A stretch of 10,878 nucleotides of DNA from an uncultured Oscillospiraceae bacterium (GCA_900546785.1 URED01000052.1:1-10878), one strand, 5' to 3'; shown: positions 1-5,580, counted from the stretch's first letter. Notes: generated by a model not told the origin, from the sequence alone. Made by a program: numbers and translations.

Positions 1-58
1 AAGACGCCGCACCGGCGCATTTTCAGCATATCGGGTTCGACTCCCGGCAGCTTAAGCC
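1..58 (+). ncRNA. Possible 3' end of a tRNA or tmRNA, cut by the window edge
   Basis: Bases 31-47 form a T-arm: stem 31-35/43-47 (four Watson-Crick pairs and one G-U) around the loop TTCGACT, which matches the GGTTCRANYCC box of tRNAs. Bases 48-54 (CAGCTTA) would be the 3' acceptor strand; no CCA is encoded. Upstream, 5-9 and 13-17 form a 5-bp GC hairpin with loop CAC, but no ordinary anticodon arm fits, and the spacing does not match a normal class I or II tRNA. The stretch TTTTCAGC before the T-arm and CAGCT after it loosely recall the 3' end of tmRNA. The 5' part, if any, lies outside the window, so neither identity can be confirmed; chance resemblance is possible. Confidence 0.27.
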
Positions 59-85
59 GAAACGTGCGTTTTGAAACACGTTTTC
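59..85 (+). terminator. Weak hairpin with short T-run, possible terminator of the left-edge RNA
   Basis: Bases 60-66 (AAACGTG) pair with 77-83 (CACGTTT), a 7-bp stem with a 10-nt loop, and the right arm runs into TTTTC. The stem is AT-rich and the T-run short, so termination would be inefficient. It follows directly on the T-arm-like sequence, where a terminator would be expected. It could act in either direction because the left arm starts with A residues. Confidence 0.3.
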
Positions 86-147
86 ACATTAGCGAACAAT
101 ATTATATATTAAAAAGAATGGGCTTGTCAACCAAAAAATAATAAATC

Positions 148-176
148 TTGTAATTATTAAAATTATATATTATAAT
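148..176 (+). promoter_or_regulatory. Sigma-A-type promoter of mtnN
   Basis: TTGTAA (148-153) and TATAAT (171-176) are separated by exactly 17 nt: a perfect -10 and a 4-of-6 match to the -35 box. The surroundings are strongly AT-rich. Transcription would start near 182-184 and give a leader of about 84 nt before the mtnN ATG at 267. Confidence 0.62.
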
Positions 177-197
177 AACACTATATTTAGTGGTCTT

Positions 198-236
198 CTT
201 TGCGCTTTACAACAAGAGTGCAAAAAGAGCGCGAAG
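198..236 (+). promoter_or_regulatory. Stem-loop in the mtnN 5' leader
   Basis: Bases 198-208 (CTTTGCGCTTT) pair with 226-236 (AGAGCGCGAAG) in an 11-bp stem that includes two G-U pairs, around a 17-nt loop (209-225). It lies between the predicted transcription start and the Shine-Dalgarno sequence (251-258), so it would be in the mRNA leader. No known SAM or SAH riboswitch core is recognised and no T-run follows it. It could affect mRNA stability or bind a ligand or protein, but no function can be named. Confidence 0.4.
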
Positions 237-266
237 CATATCAACAAGATAAAGGTGGTTTTCTTT

Positions 267-977
267 ATGATCGGAATAATCGGCGCTATGGATATAGAGA
301 TAGAGGCCGTGCAGAAAAGAATAGAAGATCCCGTTTTTGAGGATATTGCCGGCTGTGCGTTTGCCTGCGGGCATATTGACGGCGTTATGGTCGCCGCGGC
401 GCGCTGTAACCCGGGAAAGGTAAACGCGGCGCTCTGCGCACAGATCATGATAGACCGCTTTTCCGCGGATCAGATCATCAATGTGGGCGTGGGCTGCTCG
501 CTCTCCCCCCAGGTCGCCATAAAAAATATCGTTGTTGCAAGCGACGTCTGCCAGTATGATATAGATATGACGGCAATCGGCGAGCCGCGCGGTTTTATTG
601 ACGGGCTCAATATGATAAAGATACCCACGGACCCCGATATTTCCGAGCGCCTTGCAAGAATAGCGATAAACTCCGGCGAAAAGATACATCGCGGCACCGT
701 TGCAAGCGGAGATATCTTTATAGCCTCTAAAGAGCTGAAAGAAAAGATCGTAAGCGAATTTTCCGCCATATGCGGCGAAATGGAGGGCGGTGCGATCGCC
801 CATGTTGCCGCGGCGAACGGCATTCCCTTTGCCGTGCTCCGTTCCATAAGCGACGGGGGAGACGACGAAGCCTCTATGGATTACCCCACCTTCAAAAAAA
901 CAGCCGCGGAAAAATCCGCGGCGATCATTCTGAAATATATTGAGGGGGAAAAGGCTCAGCTTGCATTTAATCCGTAA
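267..977 (+). CDS. mtnN: 5'-methylthioadenosine/S-adenosylhomocysteine nucleosidase
   Basis: This 236-residue cytoplasmic enzyme of the PNP/UDP phosphorylase superfamily cleaves adenine from methylthioadenosine and S-adenosylhomocysteine, clearing by-products of SAM use and feeding the methyl cycle. It opens with the family motif GIIGAMDIEIE; E11 aligns with the catalytic-site Glu12 of the E. coli enzyme. E171-M172-E173 (in GEMEGGAIAH) and D196 (in RSISDGGD) match the ribose- and adenine-site residues E174 and D197. Length is normal for the family. The ATG at 267 is preferred over an in-frame GTG at 255 because that GTG lies inside the Shine-Dalgarno AAAGGTGG (251-258), which is 8 nt from the ATG. 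The usual Gly-Gly near residue 80 reads GCS (VGVGCSL), a mild variation. The stop overlaps the end of the convergent regulator gene. Identification is firm; the choice between MTA and SAH as main substrate cannot be read from sequence. Confidence 0.93.
   Translation: MIGIIGAMDIEIEAVQKRIEDPVFEDIAGCAFACGHIDGVMVAAARCNPGKVNAALCAQIMIDRFSADQIINVGVGCSLSPQVAIKNIVVASDVCQYDIDMTAIGEPRGFIDGLNMIKIPTDPDISERLARIAINSGEKIHRGTVASGDIFIASKELKEKIVSEFSAICGEMEGGAIAHVAAANGIPFAVLRSISDGGDDEASMDYPTFKKTAAEKSAAIILKYIEGEKAQLAFNP
903..922. repeat. Perfect 8-bp inverted repeat within the mtnN 3' end
   Basis: GCCGCGGA (903-910) and TCCGCGGC (915-922) flank a loop of four A. The hairpin is GC-rich and very stable, but lies inside the coding frame (encoding A-A-E-K-S-A-A) and no T-run follows, so it is not a standard terminator. 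It may impede transcription from the convergent gene, or may simply follow from alanine- and serine-rich coding. Confidence 0.5.
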
Positions 978-1608
978 TAAAGCTGGTCATAATATACTCC
1001 TCCGCCTCTTCAATAAGCCGGTGGAGCACATTGCCGTCCATGGAATCAATACCCGTTCTGGATTTATCCTCAATAAAGGCAAAGCGTGAATCCAGCACGG
1101 CTATGGCGGCGCTCGCAAGCTCATGGCCAAGGTTATAATCCAGCCTGAACATATCGCTCGGCAGCGCACCTGCCTTTGCAAGCGTCAGCGCGCCGCGATA
1201 GATGCACAGCATATAATAATCGTGAAGATACTTAACAAAAGAATTGTCCTTGGAAGAGGCTACCGCCATGTCTATAAGCACCTTTGTTGCCTGCGTCAGT
1301 GTGGCAAGCTCGGAATCATCGCCGTCCTCGCCGGCAATGCGGGAAAGATAATCCTCGTCAAGCCCGTAGCGGCTTTTGGAGATGCCGAGCAGGTAATCGG
1401 TGGTAACGCCGTAATACTCGCTGCATTTGATAACAAAATCAAGCCCGCACTCGCGTATGCCTTTTTCATAATGGCTCAAAAGCGCCTGGCTGATACCAAG
1501 ATCCGCCGCCGCCTTTTTCTGGCTGGAGCCGCGCTCTTTTCTGAGCTGAGATAATATTGCGGCAAATTTAGATTTTTTGCCGGAAAATGATTTACTGCTT
1601 TCTGCCAT
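967..1608 (-). CDS. XRE-family helix-turn-helix transcriptional regulator
   Basis: This is a 213-residue protein. Residues about 16-73 are a Cro/CI-type helix-turn-helix: the recognition part reads DLGISQALLSHYEKGIR and is followed by the typical tail EYYGVTTDYLLGIS. The remaining 140 residues are mostly helical-looking and match no domain I can name, with no extra DNA-binding or membrane segment; they may mediate dimerisation or ligand sensing. The ATG at 1608 is preceded by AAAGGG about 9 nt upstream, and a near-consensus promoter lies at 1691-1719. The gene converges on mtnN with an 11-bp overlap of the coding ends and is divergent from the histidine phosphatase gene. It may regulate itself or these neighbours through the 1609-1808 region; its target is inferred only from position. 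Confidence 0.85.
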   Translation of the reverse strand: MAESSKSFSGKKSKFAAILSQLRKERGSSQKKAAADLGISQALLSHYEKGIRECGLDFVIKCSEYYGVTTDYLLGISKSRYGLDEDYLSRIAGEDGDDSELATLTQATKVLIDMAVASSKDNSFVKYLHDYYMLCIYRGALTLAKAGALPSDMFRLDYNLGHELASAAIAVLDSRFAFIEDKSRTGIDSMDGNVLHRLIEEAEEYIMTSFITD

Positions 1609-1663
1609 AAAAAATTACCCTTTAACAATCAAAAATATTTATTTTCGCACGTTTTTAATGTAT

Positions 1664-1680
1664 ATGTTATCGCATGTTAT
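1664..1680. promoter_or_regulatory. Candidate operator: direct repeat ATGTTAT-CGC-ATGTTAT
   Basis: The heptamer ATGTTAT occurs at 1664-1670 and again at 1674-1680, so the two copies repeat every 10 bp, one helical turn. It lies just downstream of the predicted minus-strand start of the regulator gene (about 1684), where a bound XRE protein would block transcription. The outer bases GTATA (1660-1664) and TATAC (1678-1682) add a short inverted repeat. Autorepression is inference from position. Confidence 0.35.
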
Positions 1681-1690
1681 ACCGTCAGTA

Positions 1691-1719
1691 ATTATACCGC
1701 TTGTAATTCTGTTTGTAAA
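1691..1719 (-). promoter_or_regulatory. Sigma-A-type promoter of the XRE regulator gene
   Basis: Read on the minus strand, TTTACA (1719-1714) and TATAAT (1696-1691) are separated by 17 nt: a perfect -10 and a 5-of-6 match to the -35 box. The start would be near 1684, giving a leader of roughly 75 nt to the ATG at 1608. The candidate operator falls inside this leader. Confidence 0.6.
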
Positions 1720-1749
1720 GGGCAAAATCATTTTGTAAACAATTTGTAA
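1701..1749 (+). repeat. Four TTGTAA direct repeats in the divergent intergenic region
   Basis: TTGTAA occurs at 1701-1706, 1713-1718, 1733-1738 and 1744-1749, three times extended to TTTGTAA. Spacings are 12, 20 and 11 bp. The second copy overlaps the -35 box of the regulator promoter, and the fourth could be a -35 box for the plus-strand phosphatase. They may be binding sites or just AT-rich promoter composition. Confidence 0.35.
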
Positions 1750-1773
1750 TAATTCGTGCTGTTACGGCATATT
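1744..1773 (+). promoter_or_regulatory. Weak candidate promoter of the histidine phosphatase gene
   Basis: TTGTAA (1744-1749) and CATATT (1768-1773) are 18 nt apart. The -10 box matches only 4 of 6 positions, so this is tentative. The start would be near 1780, leaving a leader of about 29 nt with the Shine-Dalgarno AAAAGGGG (1792-1799) 9 nt before the ATG at 1809. Confidence 0.25.
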
Positions 1774-1808
1774 CCCTGCAAAATCACAGTCAAAAGGGGT
1801 GTTGAAAA

Positions 1809-2435
1809 ATGAAAACTTTTACGATATATCTGTTTCGCCACGGAATCACAAAAGGTAATATAAACGCACAGTATATTGGGCGTACGGATTATCCGCTTAC
1901 TATGGATAGTATATCGCAGCTCAAAAGCATAAAGGTAAAATACCATTATCCGCAGGTGGAGGCGGTGTTCACCTCCCCGCTGAAAAGATGCACCGAATCG
2001 GCGGACATCATGTTCCCGAAAAACAATCCCATCGTAATAAACGACTTTGTTGAATACAGCTTCGGCGAATTTGAGGAGCGCACGGCAAAGGAGCTTGAGA
2101 ACAACGAGGATTTCACGAACTGGCTCAGGGGCGATATGAACGCGCGCCCGCCGTTCGGGGAAAGCAACGCGGAATTTATGCACCGCGTCTGCGCCGCTTT
2201 TGAAAAGGTGGTGGACGGGCTGATCAAAACGCAGACCGAGACCAGCGCAATCGTCGGCCACGCCGGCGTGCTTATGACGATCCTTGCCTGCTACGGTCTG
2301 CCGGAAGCGCAAATGGCGCACTGGCAGATGGATCCCGGTTACGGCTTCAAGCTGCGCGTTACGCCGTCGCTCTGGATGCGGGCAAATAAAATAGAGGTTG
2401 CGGATACGGCGCCGGTTGCCACTCGTGAGAAATAA
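1809..2435 (+). CDS. Histidine phosphatase family protein (phosphoglycerate mutase/CobC-like)
   Basis: This 208-residue protein belongs to branch 1 of the histidine phosphatase superfamily. The phospho-acceptor motif is LFRHG (R10, H11, G12), followed by NAQYIGRTDYPLT, the usual loop. TSPLKRCTESA near residue 60 contains the second conserved arginine, E82 in VEYSFGEFEERT fits the catalytic acid, and H151 in AIVGHAGVL is the second catalytic histidine. All four core residues are present, so it should be active. The closest recognisable groups are the cofactor-independent acid phosphatase-like GpmB, PhoE and alpha-ribazole phosphatase (CobC) proteins. No cobalamin genes are nearby, so its substrate is unknown. 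There is no signal peptide. It is probably transcribed alone, with the double-hairpin element downstream. Confidence 0.88.
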   Translation: MKTFTIYLFRHGITKGNINAQYIGRTDYPLTMDSISQLKSIKVKYHYPQVEAVFTSPLKRCTESADIMFPKNNPIVINDFVEYSFGEFEERTAKELENNEDFTNWLRGDMNARPPFGESNAEFMHRVCAAFEKVVDGLIKTQTETSAIVGHAGVLMTILACYGLPEAQMAHWQMDPGYGFKLRVTPSLWMRANKIEVADTAPVATREK

Positions 2436-2451
2436 CTGCGCGCTTCTTGCC

Positions 2452-2502
2452 AAACAACCCCTCAGGCAGCAAAGCTGCCAGCTCCCCTTGCACAGGGGAG
2501 CC
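2452..2502. repeat. Short double-hairpin intergenic repeat element
   Basis: Two adjacent perfect hairpins are present: GGCAGC (2465-2470)/GCTGCC (2474-2479) with loop AAA, and GCTCCCC (2481-2487)/GGGGAGC (2495-2501), with one further T-A pair possible. The flank AACAACCCCTCAGG and the whole arrangement resemble, from memory, a family of short palindromic intergenic elements common in gut Oscillospiraceae genomes. The element sits between convergent genes, where it could also end transcription, though there is no T-run. Other copies would have to be sought elsewhere in the genome. Confidence 0.6.
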
Positions 2503-2534
2503 TATAACGGGAGCCTAATGAAGGGAGCCTAATG
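2496..2534. repeat. Three tandem GGGAGCCTA units adjoining the double hairpin
   Basis: GGGAGCCTATAA starts at 2496, and GGGAGCCTAATG occurs exactly at 2509-2520 and 2523-2534. The periods are 13 and 14 bp. The first unit includes the right arm of the second hairpin, so the array looks like end-duplication of the element by slippage or repeated insertion. Confidence 0.65.
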
Positions 2535-2547
2535 TAGGAATGTGAAA

Positions 2548-3294
2548 TCACTTGGGCTGATAGGTCATGCCGCAGGCATGGAAAAGCTTTTTTAATTCGT
2601 TTTCATTGAGGTCACGGTAATCGCCGATCTTGAGCATTCCCAGCTTAACGCCTGCTATGGCAATACGCCTGAGGCGGATAACCTCCAAGCCGAAATGCTC
2701 CAGCATCTTTCTGATCTCTCTGTTTTTACCCTCATGGATCTTGAATTCAAGCACGGTTCTTTGCGTTTCTTCAACAAGGGTGACTACCTCACACGGCGCC
2801 GTTTTGCCGGAATCAATCTCCACGCCCTCGCGCAGTGCCTGCAAAACTTCGTCCTCCACCTTGCCGCGAACGGTTACGCGGTAGGTCTTTGTGATCTCAT
2901 AAGACGGATGTGTAAGAGCGTTTGCAAGGGCGCCGTCATTCGTCATGAGGAGCAGCCCCTCGGAATCCCGATCCAGCCTGCCTACGGGATAGACGCGCTC
3001 TTTCACACCGTCCAGCAGATCCATAACGGTCTTTCTGCCGAGTTCATCTGAAACTGTGGTAACAAACCCGCGCGGCTTATTGAGCATGATATAGCGCGGG
3101 CTCTCCTGCCTGCCTATCCTTTTGCCGCGCAGCGTAACGATATCCTTTTTCGGATTGATCTTTGTTCCGAGGGCGGCAACGTGGCCGTTGACCTTTACCC
3201 TGCCCTCTTCTATAAGCTGTTCGCATTTGCGCCGGGAAGCAACGCCGCATTCCGCCATAAATTTTTGAAGTCTTACGTCATTTTGATTCGGCAT
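2548..3294 (-). CDS. rluB: rRNA pseudouridine synthase, RsuA/RluB family
   Basis: This 248-residue enzyme isomerises a uridine in ribosomal RNA to pseudouridine. An S4 RNA-binding domain covers about residues 7-60 (RLQKFMAECGVASRRKCEQL, then GRVKVNG). The catalytic domain follows, with the family motif GRLDRDSEGLLLMTND; D108 is the catalytic aspartate. EGKNREIRKML near residue 195 is the second conserved block. RluB-type rather than RsuA-type is inferred from similarity to Bacillota homologues, so the exact target (helix 89 of 23S rRNA) is a family expectation. The ATG at 3294 is chosen because the S4 domain begins a few residues later; upstream in-frame starts (3336, 3309) would only add sequence overlapping the preceding gene. 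The start overlaps the carboxypeptidase gene by 17 nt, implying translational coupling. It is the last gene of the operon. Confidence 0.9.
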   Translation of the reverse strand: MPNQNDVRLQKFMAECGVASRRKCEQLIEEGRVKVNGHVAALGTKINPKKDIVTLRGKRIGRQESPRYIMLNKPRGFVTTVSDELGRKTVMDLLDGVKERVYPVGRLDRDSEGLLLMTNDGALANALTHPSYEITKTYRVTVRGKVEDEVLQALREGVEIDSGKTAPCEVVTLVEETQRTVLEFKIHEGKNREIRKMLEHFGLEVIRLRRIAIAGVKLGMLKIGDYRDLNENELKKLFHACGMTYQPK

Positions 3295-4336
3295 AATGAT
3301 ATTCCGCATTTTCCTGCGCCGTAATATCGGCAACAAAAATTTCCTTTTCTTTATATTTTATAACGGCTTTTCCGAGCTTATCGCCCGCAGACACGGGGCA
3401 ATAAACAAACGGAAAAGCGTAAAGCTCTACGGTTACAAGATTTTTATTAAGCACGTGCAGTTCTGCAGAGTAGGCACAGTTTATCTCATTCTTTGTGCCG
3501 CCGACGGCAGGAACGGCAATCGTATCCGTAAACGTGCAGGATTCATACTTTACAAAGCACTCTTCATAAAGCTTTTTATGATCGTTCCAGTCATCCGGCG
3601 CGCCGAGCGTTACGCAAACAAGCGTATTGCCGTTTCGCTGCGCGGTTGAAACAAGGCATCTGCCGGCTTTATCGGTAAAGCCTGTTTTCCCGCCCGTACA
3701 GCCCTCCAGCTCCTGCAAAAGGCGATTATGATTATATATCATCTGCTTTTCGCCGTTTATGGTAACTTCATAAGACGACATTGCAAAGATCTCTGAAAAA
3801 TCGCTGTTTTTAACGGCGTAAGCGGTGAGGAGCGCCATATCGCGCGCGGTGGAATGGTGATCTCCTTCGTCCAGCCCTGACGGCGTAACGAAATAGGAAG
3901 CCTCCATGCCAAGGCTCCTTGCCTTTTCATTCATAAGGGCAGAAAAATCCTCAAGACTGCCGGCAAGGAAGATCGCCGCTGCATTGGCTGCGTCATTCCC
4001 GGAGGGCAGGAGCATACCGGCAACAAGGTCATAGAGCGTGATCTGATCTCCCTCACGCAGACCGAGCAAAGAGCCGTGCGTATTGACCATATCCCAGGTT
4101 ACGGTAACGGTCTCAGAGAGTCTGCCGCTCTCGCACGCTATGATCGACGATAGTATTTTTGTAGTTGAGGCTATGGAGCGCTGTTCGTCTGCATTTTTCT
4201 GATAAAGGACCTCATATGTATCCGCGTCCATAACGATGGCGCTCGCCGCCGAAATCTGAGCAGAACAGGCAGATAGATCCGGTATCAATGCAAATATGAA
4301 CAAAGCGCAAAAAACAAATGATAGTTTCCGCAACAA
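3278..4336 (-). CDS. D-alanyl-D-alanine carboxypeptidase (peptidase S11, DacF/PBP5-like)
   Basis: This 352-residue, low-molecular-weight penicillin-binding protein removes the terminal D-Ala from peptidoglycan pentapeptides outside the membrane. The three S11 motifs are present: S57-T-T-K60, S112-G-N114, and K217-T-G219 in GGKTGFTDKAGRCLV. Residues from about 275 form a PBP5-C-like beta domain; no C-terminal amphipathic anchor is evident. Residues 1-26 are a signal peptide (LSFVFCALFIFALIPDLSAC). L-S-A-C at 21-24 also fits a lipobox, so it may be a lipoprotein. The start is TTG at 4336, supported by AGCGGGTGA 6 nt upstream, with no in-frame ATG nearby. In spore-formers such enzymes (DacF, DacB) set spore cortex or envelope cross-linking; placement beside gerW fits this but does not prove it. 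Confidence 0.92.
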   Translation of the reverse strand: MLRKLSFVFCALFIFALIPDLSACSAQISAASAIVMDADTYEVLYQKNADEQRSIASTTKILSSIIACESGRLSETVTVTWDMVNTHGSLLGLREGDQITLYDLVAGMLLPSGNDAANAAAIFLAGSLEDFSALMNEKARSLGMEASYFVTPSGLDEGDHHSTARDMALLTAYAVKNSDFSEIFAMSSYEVTINGEKQMIYNHNRLLQELEGCTGGKTGFTDKAGRCLVSTAQRNGNTLVCVTLGAPDDWNDHKKLYEECFVKYESCTFTDTIAVPAVGGTKNEINCAYSAELHVLNKNLVTVELYAFPFVYCPVSAGDKLGKAVIKYKEKEIFVADITAQENAEYHYAESK

Positions 4337-4368
4337 AATGAATCACCCGCTAATTATATGCAGGTGAT
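4337..4368 (-). promoter_or_regulatory. Inverted repeat enclosing the Shine-Dalgarno of the carboxypeptidase gene
   Basis: On the minus strand, ATCACC (4368-4363) and GGTGAT (4347-4342) form a 6-bp stem with a 15-nt loop. The right arm is the Shine-Dalgarno sequence GGGTGA of the TTG-started gene, so the stem could mask it. The loop contains TATAAT (4358-4353), a possible -10 box without a good -35, so an internal promoter cannot be excluded. Confidence 0.35.
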
Positions 4369-4381
4369 CGATTTATTATAT

Positions 4382-4783
4382 TTATTTTTCCGATGCAGCT
4401 TCCTCAGCAGGCTTATCCGAATCCTTTGCTTTAAGAAGCTGTGAAAGCTGGTCTACCAGCTCAGGGATCATGGCGATCGCGCGGTCTGCAGAAGAAGTAT
4501 AGTTATTGATCTGCATCATTCTTACCTTTTCGCCCTGAATAACGATGAAAGCGACCGGGGAAATGGTGATTCCGCCGCCGCCGCCACCGCCGAACAGCTC
4601 AGCATTCTGCTTGGAGGGGAGATCCGTGCCACCGCTTGTAAAGCCGTAGGACACCTTGGAAACGGGGATCAAAGTGGTATCGCCTGTTTTAATAGGCTCG
4701 CCGATGATGGTTGAAACATCAACCATCTCACGCATTTTCTGGAGCGTGTTTTCCATAATTTTGTTTACGGGTGTTTCTTTCAT
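4382..4783 (-). CDS. ytfJ: GerW/YtfJ family sporulation protein
   Basis: This 133-residue protein of the GerW (YtfJ) family is needed in Bacillus subtilis for normal germination. It shows the family pattern throughout: NKIMENTLQKMREMVDVSTIIGEPI, then LIPVSKVSYGF, a glycine run and ITISPVAFIVIQ. Residues 65-71 are seven consecutive glycines encoded by repeated GGC codons, longer than the broken Gly-Ser-Gly loop I recall for the family. The tail (115-133) is charged and low-complexity. There is no signal peptide. AAGGAG 9 nt upstream of the ATG at 4783 supports the start. Its place in an operon of vegetative genes suggests constitutive co-transcription, possibly with additional sporulation control not visible here. 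Confidence 0.88.
   Translation of the reverse strand: MKETPVNKIMENTLQKMREMVDVSTIIGEPIKTGDTTLIPVSKVSYGFTSGGTDLPSKQNAELFGGGGGGGITISPVAFIVIQGEKVRMMQINNYTSSADRAIAMIPELVDQLSQLLKAKDSDKPAEEAASEK
4571..4592. repeat. CCG-type triplet repeat in the gerW glycine run
   Basis: Plus-strand bases 4572-4592 consist of five CCG-type triplets, one CCA and one CCG in series, encoding the polyglycine of the YtfJ-like protein. Such a microsatellite can change length by slippage in whole codons and would alter the Gly count without shifting the frame. Confidence 0.6.
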
Positions 4784-4806
4784 AGCGCTTTTCTCCTTAA
4801 AAGAAA

Positions 4807-5580
4807 TTATTTATTTTTAATTAAATTTACAACAAATATTTTGCCGGCGGTAAGCACAACGCGAAGCAGCAGACCTACGCTGACCGAGCCGATGAACTGC
4901 AAGCCGTATTCATTGCGCGGGGCGATGAAATCCGGCATGATGAGATCATCGTAATTATCCACTTTCATGCCGCCGAGCACAGCGCCCTTAAACGGGTAAT
5001 AAAAGGCGCAGACTCTGCCGTACGCGCGGGCGATCTCATCTGCATCGCCGCCGCCGACTATTATTTTAACATAAAAGGAATAAATATGAAAGCCTTTCAT
5101 TAAAGTTCTTACGGCGCCGGACGCCGTTTCAAGCATATTGGAAACCAGCGACAGGATACCCACGATACCCTCTGTATCCCAAAGATTTTTGAGGTAATTC
5201 GGCTTTTTTTCCTTTTGCGCGGCGCTGCCCTTGCCGCTTTTCTTCGTATCAGCATTTTCGGGGGCTTCGGCAGGCGCTTCAGCGGGCGCCGAACCGGCGG
5301 CATGTACTTTTTCCTCCGCAGCCGGCAGACTCTGCTCTTTCTGCTTATCCGCAGCGGCAGGCTTTTTCTTTTTGCCCTTTTGCGCTTTCACCTGCTCTGC
5401 CTTATTTTTGGGAAAAAGGATAAAATCAAGTATTTTGGTTAACTCGATCTCCTTTTCTATCCACAAAATGCTGATCTTGGTTTGCCATTTATTCGTATAT
5501 GTTATCGTAAAAGTTGCCGAAACGGAAAGAACAGCGGCTAAAAGGATAACGATAACCGCTATGATGATCACTGCTGTCAT
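4807..5580 (-). CDS. DUF2953 domain protein with charged low-complexity insert
   Basis: This 257-residue protein contains a DUF2953 domain of unknown function. Residues 3-23 are one membrane segment (VIIIAVIVILLAAVLSVSATF). Residues 60-127 are Lys-, Ala-, Glu- and Pro-rich, disordered-looking and partly repetitive (APAEAPAEAPE). The conserved domain follows: YVKIIVGGGDADEIARAYGRVCAFYYPFKGA, an MKVDNYDDLIMPDF block near residue 205 (residues after this follow a pattern I recognise) and a hydrophobic C-terminal helix (231-253). The protein is probably membrane-attached; in and out topology is not certain. The ATG at 5580 overlaps the scpB stop in TAATG, so translation is likely coupled. It lies between scpB and gerW, and homologues are usually found near sporulation or condensin genes, but no function can be assigned. 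Confidence 0.82.
   Translation of the reverse strand: MTAVIIIAVIVILLAAVLSVSATFTITYTNKWQTKISILWIEKEIELTKILDFILFPKNKAEQVKAQKGKKKKPAAADKQKEQSLPAAEEKVHAAGSAPAEAPAEAPENADTKKSGKGSAAQKEKKPNYLKNLWDTEGIVGILSLVSNMLETASGAVRTLMKGFHIYSFYVKIIVGGGDADEIARAYGRVCAFYYPFKGAVLGGMKVDNYDDLIMPDFIAPRNEYGLQFIGSVSVGLLLRVVLTAGKIFVVNLIKNK

Noticed and set aside
1..141. Plus-strand open frame from the left edge (to TAA at 139-141), 46 residues
   Set aside because: No start codon or recognisable protein; it covers the T-arm-like sequence and the hairpin, so it is more likely non-coding.
207..803. Minus-strand open frame of 198 codons opposite mtnN
   Set aside because: Shadow frame; the plus-strand gene has conserved catalytic residues and a good promoter.
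903..922. Intrinsic terminator at the end of mtnN
   Set aside because: The perfect hairpin lies inside the coding sequence and has no T-run after it.
255..977. GTG at 255 as the mtnN start
   Set aside because: The GTG lies inside the Shine-Dalgarno sequence; the ATG at 267 has normal spacing and begins with the conserved MIGIIGAM.
2465..2501. Ordinary intrinsic terminator between convergent genes
   Set aside because: Two hairpins but no T-run on either side; the structure fits a repeat element better, though some termination activity is possible.
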